From contig CAJODY010000028.1 of the NCBI GenBank assembly GCA_905233285.1, forward strand, positions 1 through 43,911: DNA of 43,911 nucleotides, given 5' to 3'. The DNA comes from an uncultured Bacteroidaceae bacterium. GTDB lineage: Bacteria > Bacteroidota > Bacteroidia > Bacteroidales > Bacteroidaceae. The position numbers were made by a program, and so were the translations under genes. Numbering within the stretch: the first letter of the stretch is position 1; each line of letters opens with the position of its first letter. Shown here one piece after another: positions 25,107 to 32,114 of the stretch. Below the pieces are notes generated by a model. The model was not told where the DNA came from, did no database searches, and worked only from the letters and a program-made list of their open reading frames with translations.

Positions 25107-26216
25107 ATGGAAAGATATAGAAAATGCGTGTTTTGCGAGACGCAGTTTTTACATGAAATTCTCTCAAGGTTGAGCGATAAAACGTTCAACTTTGAGAGTT
25201 TGTCGGAATATGAGCTATGGTTGAATGTCAGGTCACTTCTTCTTAGTTCAGATATTAAGTTGTATCTAAATATTTCAAAAAATGAGTTCGATAATATAAT
25301 CCTGGATATTGAGAAAAAGAGACTGAAAGCAGCGAAAAAAAGTAAAAACTACCAGTTTTCGCTTTTTGAGAAACTTATCTGGGATATTTCATTAAAACAG
25401 AGAAACAACGATATACATCTTAAGCTATTAGATAAATTCCCGAATATAGAAAAATCAGAAGATATTTCGGACAAAGAGCTGGACGCATTTTTTTTCACTT
25501 GCAAAAAAAGAGATGAATGCAGAAAACTCATGGAAGAATATGGTGTTCTTGTGATTTCCCCTGAGAATATCGTAGAGTTCCAATCCGTACTGTTCGATCA
25601 GGGTGTTGCTATAAATAAGAAAGAGCAAGGGGATTGGAATATAATATTGAAAGATACAGCCATGCCTTGCAATTCTATGATTATTGTAGACAATTATGTT
25701 CTTAATGATTTGGAACAAGCTAAAGAAAATTTAAAAGGAATATTTGAAGCTCTTTTGCCACGAAGTCTGAGTGACAAAATAACTTTTCAGTTAGTATTTT
25801 TTACGGGATTAAGGTCTAACAAGAATCTTGATTTACCAAGCAAGGTGAGATTGGAAGAGATTTTGAAAATATTGGGAAGCATACGCACCAATTTGAAAAT
25901 AGAACTGTCTATTATAAAATGCTCTTCAGATATTTTTCACGACAGAACCATCATAACTAACAATTATTATATTGGATGTGGAGGAGGATTTGATTTGTTT
26001 AAGTCTTGTCGATCACAAAAGAGCACTACAGTAAACATTGTATCTCCATATCTTAACCACTCAATAAAATGGGCAATAAAGGCATACTCGAATCTTATAT
26101 CAGAATCCAGTAGTGTCTATAAAAATACCCCCAAATTCATAAATGACAGTTTTCCCAATTTTTATATAGGAGCGAATAAGAATCGTATGTTAGAATCAAT
26201 GGTAACTGAGCGGTAA
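25107..26216 (+). CDS. Unrecognised protein, presumed partner of the AAA ATPase
   Basis: 369 residues. I do not recognise a named family. The start holds a CVFCETQFLHEIL segment and a helical Lys-rich region to ~110. The second half looks like an alpha/beta fold: strands MIIVDNYVLND (~191), KITFQLVFFTG (~227) and LKIELSIIKCSSD (~264), then FHDRTIITNNYYIGCGGGFDLF (~277). The HDR with a following GCGGGFD turn is reminiscent of PLD-like or other phosphodiesterase active sites, but no second HKD is visible. It starts 6 bp after the ATPase stop, so it shares operator 2. By analogy with ATPase-effector pairs it could be the effector. AT-rich with rare-looking codon use compared with the flanking chromosome. 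Confidence 0.75.
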   Translation: MERYRKCVFCETQFLHEILSRLSDKTFNFESLSEYELWLNVRSLLLSSDIKLYLNISKNEFDNIILDIEKKRLKAAKKSKNYQFSLFEKLIWDISLKQRNNDIHLKLLDKFPNIEKSEDISDKELDAFFFTCKKRDECRKLMEEYGVLVISPENIVEFQSVLFDQGVAINKKEQGDWNIILKDTAMPCNSMIIVDNYVLNDLEQAKENLKGIFEALLPRSLSDKITFQLVFFTGLRSNKNLDLPSKVRLEEILKILGSIRTNLKIELSIIKCSSDIFHDRTIITNNYYIGCGGGFDLFKSCRSQKSTTVNIVSPYLNHSIKWAIKAYSNLISESSSVYKNTPKFINDSFPNFYIGANKNRMLESMVTER

Positions 26217-26336
26217 CGATTTGCTCTGGAATTAACTAAAATATACTGATATAGTCATCATAAATCGAGAAAATGCAAAATTTGACAGAATAATCCAACA
26301 TGTTATGGATGTAAAAAAACATGATTATTCCCATAT

Positions 26337-26371
26337 ACGAACATAGAGTTCGCCATTTGACTATATCTTTG
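26337..26371 (+). promoter_or_regulatory. Operator 3 and -7 box, helicase gene
   Basis: ACGAAC-ATAGA-GTTCGC (26337-26353), 10 bp, TATCTTTG (26364-26371). ATG 20 bp later. The 26217-26336 part of this gap shows nothing else. Confidence 0.85.
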
Positions 26372-26391
26372 CGACGAAAACATAATAAAGT

Positions 26392-28374
26392 ATGAAAGAT
26401 ATATCAGAACATATTGTTAATGGCATAACGTTAGACCCTGAGAATAAGGAGTTTATGTATGCGTTGGAATGTGCTCAATACACAAACCAACTGATATATC
26501 TGACAGGAAAGGCTGGCACGGGTAAAACAACGTTTTTACAATACCTGCGACAAGTAACACAAAAGAAGATGGTTGTATTGGCGCCTACTGGTGTCGCTGC
26601 TATAAATGCAAAGGGGCAAACTATACATTCGTTTTTCCATATCCCAATCTCATTGTTTGTTCCAAATGACGAAAGGCTTCACGAAGGATTTTATGATACA
26701 TTCAAATACAAGGATGACACGAAACGTATAATTAGAAGTATTGAGTTGCTTGTCATCGACGAAGTCTCTATGGTAAGATGTGATTTGCTTGATGTAGTTG
26801 ACGTAATATTGCGTAGAGTAAGAAAATGTAGTTTGCCTTTTGGTGGAGTTCAGGTTATTTTGATTGGTGACACATTCCAACTTCCTCCTGTTATTGGTAA
26901 AAATGACGGTGATATTATTTATAAATTCTATGATAGTGAGTTTTTCTTTTCTGCAAGAGTAATGAGCAGAGTAAGACCACTTTATATTGAATTGAAGAAG
27001 GTTTACAGGCAGAAAGAAAAAGAGTTTGTTGATGTGTTAAACCGTATCAGAATTGGTAAGCAAGTGTCATCAGACATACAGCTTCTTAATTCAAGGGTGA
27101 GGCATGGATTGTCAGATGATGAGACGAAAAATTATATTGTCCTAACTACGACAAACGATGCTGCTGGAGAAGAAAATAGTCGTAGATTAGCTGCATTACC
27201 ATCAGACTCTTTTATTTTTGATGCTAATATTGTGGGTGACTTTCCAGAAAGCAATTATCCCACAGATATGCAGTTGGAACTCAAGGTGGGTGCCCAGGTA
27301 ATGTTTATCAAAAATAATTGGCAGAAGGATTATTTTAATGGTAAGATAGGTATTATTTCAAAAATCAAAGGAAGTTCTATAGTTGTTGATGTTACGAATT
27401 CCTATAATGAAGTACACTCAATTGTTGTTGACCCTGAGAAATGGGAAAACATAGTGTATACATGGAATGAGAAAGAAAAGAAAGTAGAAGAAACAGTTAC
27501 AGGTACTTTTACTCAGTACCCTTTGAAGCTGGCATGGGCTATTACTGTTCACAAGAGTCAGGGAATGACGTTTGAAAAGGTGATTGCTGATATAGGTTAT
27601 TCATTTGCATCAGGGCAGGTATATGTTGCGTTGAGCCGTTGTACATCTTTGAATGGTTTGATATTAAAATCACCAATATCATCGTCTGCCATTAAAACAG
27701 ATCCACGTGTCACAGAATTTGCAAAGAAGGAAGTCCCTGAGACACTTCTCATAGAAGAATTACAGAAAGGTAAGGCAGACTATTACTATGCAGAATCAAG
27801 GCGTTGCCTAAGGAGAGGTGATGCAGAGGGATGTTATAATAATTTCATAACAGCAATTAAGTATAGAAATGATATAGAGACCAATCTCTTCAAAAGATTT
27901 GTTGTTGTATCAATTAAGCGTTTCTATGATTATGTTGTTTTTCGCAACACGATGCATGCTCTAATTAATAAAATCGTATTAGAGAATGATACTTTGGAGA
28001 ATACGGTAAATTCGAAAGAAGAAGAGATAAAAGAACTTACAGGAAACGTAAAAGAGTTATCAAGTGAATTGTCTGCTCAAAAAGATAAGGTGCGTAATTT
28101 GGAGTCCGAAATCAAATCGTTAAAGAAGGAATTGTCAAGGAAGGATTGGACCATTATAAAAAGAGACAAGGAAATTACGTCTCAAACTGAGCTAATCCAA
28201 GAACTTCGAAACAAGAATGAAGGTCTGGCATCTGACATTATTTCCTATGAGCAGAAAGTTGAGACGTTACATAATACCATTAACAATTTGTTGACAATCA
28301 ACAGCAATCAGGAAGATGAATTAGAAAGAGTTAGAAATATCAAATGGTATCAAAAGTTATTTGGCAAGAATTAG
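26392..28374 (+). CDS. Pif1/RecD-like helicase with C-terminal coiled coil
   Basis: 660 residues. SF1B DNA helicase of the Pif1 group, normally 5'-3'. Motif I GKAGTGKTT (39-47), motif Ia APTGVAA, motif II IDEVS (near 121-125), motif III GDTFQLPP (near 159-166), an RxxYRQKE-type motif IV segment, motif V/VI HKSQGMTFEKV (near 385) and YVALSRCTSL (near 410) are all present. After the motor (~450) comes a short helical repeat-like part (ESRRCLRRGDAEGCYNNFI), then a heptad-rich coiled coil at about 530-640 (NTVNSKEEEIKELTGNVKEL and onward). The coiled coil suggests self-assembly or a partner dock. It is transcribed alone from operator 3. Likely substrates are stalled forks, R-loops or foreign DNA intermediates. 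Confidence 0.9.
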   Translation: MKDISEHIVNGITLDPENKEFMYALECAQYTNQLIYLTGKAGTGKTTFLQYLRQVTQKKMVVLAPTGVAAINAKGQTIHSFFHIPISLFVPNDERLHEGFYDTFKYKDDTKRIIRSIELLVIDEVSMVRCDLLDVVDVILRRVRKCSLPFGGVQVILIGDTFQLPPVIGKNDGDIIYKFYDSEFFFSARVMSRVRPLYIELKKVYRQKEKEFVDVLNRIRIGKQVSSDIQLLNSRVRHGLSDDETKNYIVLTTTNDAAGEENSRRLAALPSDSFIFDANIVGDFPESNYPTDMQLELKVGAQVMFIKNNWQKDYFNGKIGIISKIKGSSIVVDVTNSYNEVHSIVVDPEKWENIVYTWNEKEKKVEETVTGTFTQYPLKLAWAITVHKSQGMTFEKVIADIGYSFASGQVYVALSRCTSLNGLILKSPISSSAIKTDPRVTEFAKKEVPETLLIEELQKGKADYYYAESRRCLRRGDAEGCYNNFITAIKYRNDIETNLFKRFVVVSIKRFYDYVVFRNTMHALINKIVLENDTLENTVNSKEEEIKELTGNVKELSSELSAQKDKVRNLESEIKSLKKELSRKDWTIIKRDKEITSQTELIQELRNKNEGLASDIISYEQKVETLHNTINNLLTINSNQEDELERVRNIKWYQKLFGKN

Positions 28375-28401
28375 ATGTCTTTTTGTAAAATAACATTAGC
28401 A

Positions 28402-28436
28402 ACGAACGTTGAGTTCGTACCATGAAAATATCTTTG
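28402..28436 (+). promoter_or_regulatory. Operator 4 and -7 box, retropepsin gene
   Basis: ACGAAC-GTTGA-GTTCGT (28402-28418), 10 bp, TATCTTTG (28429-28436), ATG 25 bp later. The 62 bp from here to the start codon are almost the same as 29584-29645. Confidence 0.85.
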
Positions 28437-28461
28437 CAATGTCAAACAAAAACTGTGAAAT

Positions 28462-29373
28462 ATGAAAGAGCAAAAAAAGTTTAACGTCAGTTTCTATAAG
28501 ACAGGAGAAGATGAAATAATGCCTTTTGTAGAAATCAAATTCCAAGGTAAAGAGAATAAGATATACAAGGCCCTTATGCTAATGGACTCTGGTAGTTGTG
28601 TCAATACATTATCGGCTGAGATGCGCTCGTTTATTGAAGACAACGATTGGCTTCCTGAAGAATCTGATAATGTTGTTACCCTTGACAATGAAGAAACTAA
28701 TCATCCTTGTGCAAAATTTCAATTTGTGATGGATGGGTACATGTTTCAGGAAAAATTCTTAGTTTTCGATGATATGCATGTTATGCAGGTTGGTGATAGA
28801 ATGTTAATAGGCATTCTTGGAACTCGATTTATGCAACAATATCATCTCGCTATTGATTATGAACAGATGTTACTTCATATTTCTGATTTGACTTTGCAGG
28901 ATTTGCAAAAGAAACAGTGTAACTTAATTATTCCGATAGAGTATGGTTTGAGATATTATAACGGTCCAATTCTAAAGATAAGAGGTGACAAACGTGACGC
29001 TATTGCCTATGTGGATACCGGTTCTGACAGCGTTTCAATTTCCCAGACTGCAATTGAGGAATGTGGACTATCATATAAAATTACTGCAGATAAGCATTCT
29101 GTTATTGGAGCAAATGGAAATGTTGATGCCAAAGTGTGTGAATTGGATTTTCGCATAGCTGACCACTTAGGGAATGATATTGGTATGATATCTTATAATG
29201 AAGAAGTATATATCCTTCCTCATTCATATAATGTTACAGAAGACGGAGAGTGTGATGATGACGGAAATCTCCTGCCTCCTATAGAAGGTATGATTGGTTC
29301 TCCATTTATTGCAAAGCAAAAATGGATTCTTGACTTTGCAGCAAGAGCAATATATAAACTCAAAACCACTTAG
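28462..29373 (+). CDS. Tandem (two-domain) retropepsin-like aspartic protease
   Basis: 303 residues with no signal peptide, so cytoplasmic. Two homologous retropepsin-like halves. The first has a catalytic-type D-S-G (LMLMDSGSCVNTLS, Asp ~42) and a closing GILGTRFMQQYHLAIDYEQM. The second has D-T-G (AYVDTGSDSVSIS, Asp ~185) and a closing GMIGSPFIAKQKWILDF. Each half pairs the Asp loop with an hydrophobic-hydrophobic-Gly element, the retropepsin pattern. Bacterial retropepsin-like domains usually dimerise; here both aspartates lie on one chain, as in pepsin. The C-terminal half has an acidic insertion (EDGECDDDGNLLPP). Substrate unknown. It has its own operator-controlled promoter and terminator. 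Confidence 0.85.
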   Translation: MKEQKKFNVSFYKTGEDEIMPFVEIKFQGKENKIYKALMLMDSGSCVNTLSAEMRSFIEDNDWLPEESDNVVTLDNEETNHPCAKFQFVMDGYMFQEKFLVFDDMHVMQVGDRMLIGILGTRFMQQYHLAIDYEQMLLHISDLTLQDLQKKQCNLIIPIEYGLRYYNGPILKIRGDKRDAIAYVDTGSDSVSISQTAIEECGLSYKITADKHSVIGANGNVDAKVCELDFRIADHLGNDIGMISYNEEVYILPHSYNVTEDGECDDDGNLLPPIEGMIGSPFIAKQKWILDFAARAIYKLKTT

Positions 29374-29413
29374 AAAGAGATAGAATAAGTAGAAAGTGGT
29401 TTGGATTTTTTTT
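29363..29413 (+). terminator. Terminator of the retropepsin gene
   Basis: Stem AAACCACTT (29363-29371) with AAGTGGTTT (29394-29402) and a T-run from 29406. The first arm overlaps the stop codon. The loop is long (22 nt), so moderate strength. The remaining gap to 29583 holds only a 19-codon frame at 29456-29515 that I do not trust. Confidence 0.6.
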
Positions 29414-29583
29414 AAGTTTCTTTGGATATAAGACGAAGTAAATAATTAGCATATTATGGAAGAGCTGACTCAAAATGTAATCCGTCAAGATGGAGAAGGA
29501 ATCTCCTTGTCATAAATTGGGGAAACAATGAATATGAAAAAAGATACGTCCTATAATAGACGCTGTAAAATAAATTTATTGTC

Positions 29584-29618
29584 ACGAACGTTGAGTTCGT
29601 ACCTCCATTATATATTTG
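29584..29618 (+). promoter_or_regulatory. Operator 5 and -7 box, ADP-ribosylglycohydrolase gene
   Basis: ACGAAC-GTTGA-GTTCGT (29584-29600), 10 bp, TATATTTG (29611-29618), ATG 25 bp later. The operator is identical to operator 4. Confidence 0.85.
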
Positions 29619-29643
29619 CAATGTCAATCAAAAACTGTGAAAT

Positions 29644-30465
29644 ATGAAAAATAGCAAGCTTATGAACAAAATGTTAGGAGCTATTGTTGGCGATATTATT
29701 GGCTCTGTGTATGAGTTCCAGAATACGGACTCGATGGACTTTGAGATGTTTACTCAGTGGAGTACATTCACAGACGATTCTGTGATGACTTTGGCTATTG
29801 CGAAGTGGTTGATGGAGGACGAGGAACATACAAGGCAACATCTCATAAGATGTATGCAGGCATTGGGTAGACGTTATCCAAGAGCTGGCTACGGAGGCGA
29901 TTTTGCCTGGTGGCTCAGGCAGGAAAATCCGCAGCCATATAACAGTTGGGGTAATGGTGCTGGTATGCGTGTTAGTCCAGTCGGATTGTATGCTAAAACA
30001 CTGGATGAGGCTTTGGAGTTGGCAAAGATTACGGCATCTGTCAGTCATAACCATCCAGAAGGCATAAAAGGTGCTCAAGCCATTGCTGCAAGTGTTTTTC
30101 TTTGTAAGGAAGGAAAATCGAAACAAGAAATAATGGACTATGTGGAAAATTCGTTCGGGTATAATCTCCATCGTACAATTGCTGAAATTCGTCCAAGATA
30201 CGGATTTGATGTTTCGTGTCAGGGTAGCGTACCTGAAGCAATCATTGCTTTCTTAGAGGGAAATTCTTTTGAGGAAGTGATACGCTTGGCTATCTCGCTT
30301 GGCGGTGATTCCGATACAATAGGTTGTATGGCTGGTGCTATTGCCGCATGCATGTATCCAATTCCGGAGGAAATTGTAAGTTCCTGTGATAGAATACTCA
30401 CAGATGACCTGAGAGAAATAAATAACCAGTTTGTCATGTTATTGAAACAACGTGTTTCAGCTTGA
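29644..30465 (+). CDS. ADP-ribosylglycohydrolase (DraG/ARH-type)
   Basis: 273 residues, all-helical DraG/ARH3 fold that removes ADP-ribose from proteins or nucleic acids using two Mg ions. Metal ligands are visible: FTDDSVMTLA near residue 41-50 (T-D-D), GNGAGMRVSP near 105, SHNHPEGIKGAQA near 133, and the C-terminal GGDSDTIGCMAGAIA near 221 (D-x-D-T). It opens with the family MLGAIVGDIIGSVYEF. No ADP-ribosyltransferase gene is in the window, so it may reverse a modification made by another island, a phage or a host enzyme. It stands alone under operator 5, tying it to the WYL regulon. Confidence 0.92.
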   Translation: MKNSKLMNKMLGAIVGDIIGSVYEFQNTDSMDFEMFTQWSTFTDDSVMTLAIAKWLMEDEEHTRQHLIRCMQALGRRYPRAGYGGDFAWWLRQENPQPYNSWGNGAGMRVSPVGLYAKTLDEALELAKITASVSHNHPEGIKGAQAIAASVFLCKEGKSKQEIMDYVENSFGYNLHRTIAEIRPRYGFDVSCQGSVPEAIIAFLEGNSFEEVIRLAISLGGDSDTIGCMAGAIAACMYPIPEEIVSSCDRILTDDLREINNQFVMLLKQRVSA

Positions 30466-30472
30466 GACTTAA

Positions 30473-30643
30473 CATCAACCGTTAGTCGGCTATGTAGCAA
30501 TTCAACCAATCTACGATGGCGATAACCACACGGATGTTGAATAGAACACGGAGTTCACTCGTAATTATCTTGACAATCCAGATTTTTAGAACTTTATTAA
30601 CCAGCGCGTCTTCCAAAGCGCGCAAAATTACATTGAGATATGA
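30473..30643 (+). pseudogene. Decayed gene fragment
   Basis: One frame from just after a TAA at 30470 reads as good protein (HQPLVGYVAIQPIYDGDN..., NTEFTRNYLDNPDF, NFINQRVFQSAQNYIEI), broken by two TAG stops at ~30542 and ~30590 and ending at 30643, overlapping the next ATG. I do not recognise the family. It looks like the 3' remnant of a gene once in this island. Confidence 0.45.
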
Positions 30644-31545
30644 AAACATTTTTAATTATTTACGGAGTTTCTTGGCTTATATTGCTAGCAGTTTACATTG
30701 CTTCACTTTTCAACAAGAAAAAAAATGTTTTTTCTGAAAAAGAGCCATGGTATTTGTATGCCACCATCATTGCAGTTGCTCCTCTAGTTGTACTGCTCAT
30801 TCCTTACTTGTTGATTTCTTCCTTCATTACACAGAAGAAAGGAAAGAAAATTGCCATGGAACAAGAAAAACGAGAAGCTGATGAAAAAGCAAAGATACAG
30901 ACTGCAATGCAGGAATTAAATGCGGCAAAGAGCAAGCCACAAGAGAATCATTCCTATGCCCATGTGATGACAGCACAAACGTTGGTTGAGAAAATAAAAT
31001 CAAAAGATTATGATTCTTTTATGGAACACCTTGACCATCTTTCACTTCCTAAAGGAGAATCTCTTCAGGTTGAAGAATGCAGCCGTGAAGGTCATGGTGA
31101 TGAAAGCAAACTCTTTGTGGAAACATCAGAAGGTGCATATGATTTGAATATCTGGGAATACATAAAGGCTGAAAATTCAACCGATGGTGCGTGGGATGCA
31201 TATTTCCTTTATAAAGTTCGGCACATTCTGCCTTTATGGTGGCATGCGAACTATAACCATCGCATATATATGTATTCTAAAGAGGATGCAGAAAGCATTG
31301 AACTTTTTAATGGAAGGGAAGAAGAACTTCCAATAATACAAAGGGATGTAAAGCAGCTAATCAGTGATCCTGATGTTCTTTACGCTGCAAATGGTAAATA
31401 CTTTGTGCGTTGTTGTTATTGGACAAACTTTGGAGGTCTTATCAAAGAAACTGTGGAAGTTCTTATTTCCAATGAAGGCAAAGTCTCTTTTAATGAAATT
31501 GAACAGATGACTTTGTATCATTATCAATGTGGAATATATTTTTAA
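30640..31545 (+). CDS. Unknown membrane-anchored protein
   Basis: 301 residues, not recognised. Two N-terminal transmembrane helices (FLIIYGVSWLILLAVYIASLF at ~4-24; LYATIIAVAPLVVLLIPYLLI at ~40-60), then a charged Lys/Glu-rich helix (MEQEKREADEKAKIQTAMQELN, ~75-96), then a ~190-residue soluble domain with many aromatic residues (LPLWWHANYNHRIYMYS). The soluble part probably faces the cytoplasm. It follows the decayed fragment, has no clear TAnnTTTG box of its own, and is followed by a hairpin at its stop codon. Real gene on the basis of length, hydrophobic pattern and codon structure. Confidence 0.7.
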   Translation: MKTFLIIYGVSWLILLAVYIASLFNKKKNVFSEKEPWYLYATIIAVAPLVVLLIPYLLISSFITQKKGKKIAMEQEKREADEKAKIQTAMQELNAAKSKPQENHSYAHVMTAQTLVEKIKSKDYDSFMEHLDHLSLPKGESLQVEECSREGHGDESKLFVETSEGAYDLNIWEYIKAENSTDGAWDAYFLYKVRHILPLWWHANYNHRIYMYSKEDAESIELFNGREEELPIIQRDVKQLISDPDVLYAANGKYFVRCCYWTNFGGLIKETVEVLISNEGKVSFNEIEQMTLYHYQCGIYF

Positions 31546-31594
31546 TTCAGTACATCATTAGTGTCCCGTTAAAATGGGACACTAATGACTGAAT
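31545..31594. repeat. Long hairpin after the membrane-protein gene
   Basis: A 12-bp inner stem CATTAGTGTCCC/GGGACACTAATG (31556-31567, 31576-31587) extends, after a 4-nt bulge, into a 7-bp outer stem ATTCAGT/ACTGAAT. There is no T-run, so it is not a typical terminator; it could be an RNA processing or stability element. Confidence 0.7.
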
Positions 31595-31637
31595 AATATA
31601 ATGTAAAATGAAAAGATTATGGATGTTATAGATAGTT

Positions 31638-32114
31638 TTGAAGGCTTTTTGTCATGAAGAGATTCTTCCTGCATTAAAGGAGGTCGCTGCGAGTGGAAGA
31701 TGGGAGGGTATTACACCATCCAGTTTCCATGAGGATAAAGGGGATGACTATTATGCCATCTTTCTGAACTATGCTGCAAAGGATATTTTTACTTTGCAGT
31801 TAGGACTTTGGGGGCATATGGAAGAGAACAACACTTTTGCAATCAATTGCAAATGTATGTTTGTGGATGATAACGAAAAGAAGTATGACAGAGCTGTAAT
31901 AGAGGAAGAAAAGAAAGTGTTCCTGACAAATTGCTCTACGGTGTTCGATATTATGGGATTTGGTGTTGAAGTGAGAGAGGAAGGCTTTTGTGCATGGGCT
32001 TCTTTGGATGAAGAAGATGGGGAACATATAGTTCCCAATGTAGAAGATCCGTTTTCGCTGTATTGTGTTTTCATGGGCGTAATTGTAGAAGTTGTAAAAA
32101 GAATGGAAGTATGA
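31638..32114 (+). CDS. Unknown small protein; start codon or frame uncertain
   Basis: About 158 residues, not recognised; acidic and cytoplasmic-looking (KEVAASGRWEGITPSSF, FTLQLGLWGHME). The only start in frame is TTG at 31638. An ATG at 31619 in the next frame reads MDVIDSFEG and would join this frame cleanly as MDVIDSFEAFCHEEI if one G were lost near 31643. So the gene either uses TTG or carries a one-base insertion. Its stop overlaps the start of the next lipoprotein gene (ATGA), which argues that the pair is real. Confidence 0.55.
   Translation: MKAFCHEEILPALKEVAASGRWEGITPSSFHEDKGDDYYAIFLNYAAKDIFTLQLGLWGHMEENNTFAINCKCMFVDDNEKKYDRAVIEEEKKVFLTNCSTVFDIMGFGVEVREEGFCAWASLDEEDGEHIVPNVEDPFSLYCVFMGVIVEVVKRMEV

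Noticed and set aside
25939..25995. Phospholipase D active site in the AAA partner protein
   Set aside because: Only an HDR is present, without the HKD spacing or a second motif; left as a resemblance.
29456..29515. 19-codon frame MEELTQNVIRQDGEGISLS
   Set aside because: No promoter, no homology I recognise, and low length; could be chance.
30542..30558. A sixth operator-like sequence, TAGAAC-ACGGA-GTTCAC
   Set aside because: Only the inner GAAC-N5-GTTC matches, the outer bases differ, there is no TAnnTTTG box at 10 bp, and it falls inside the decayed gene fragment.
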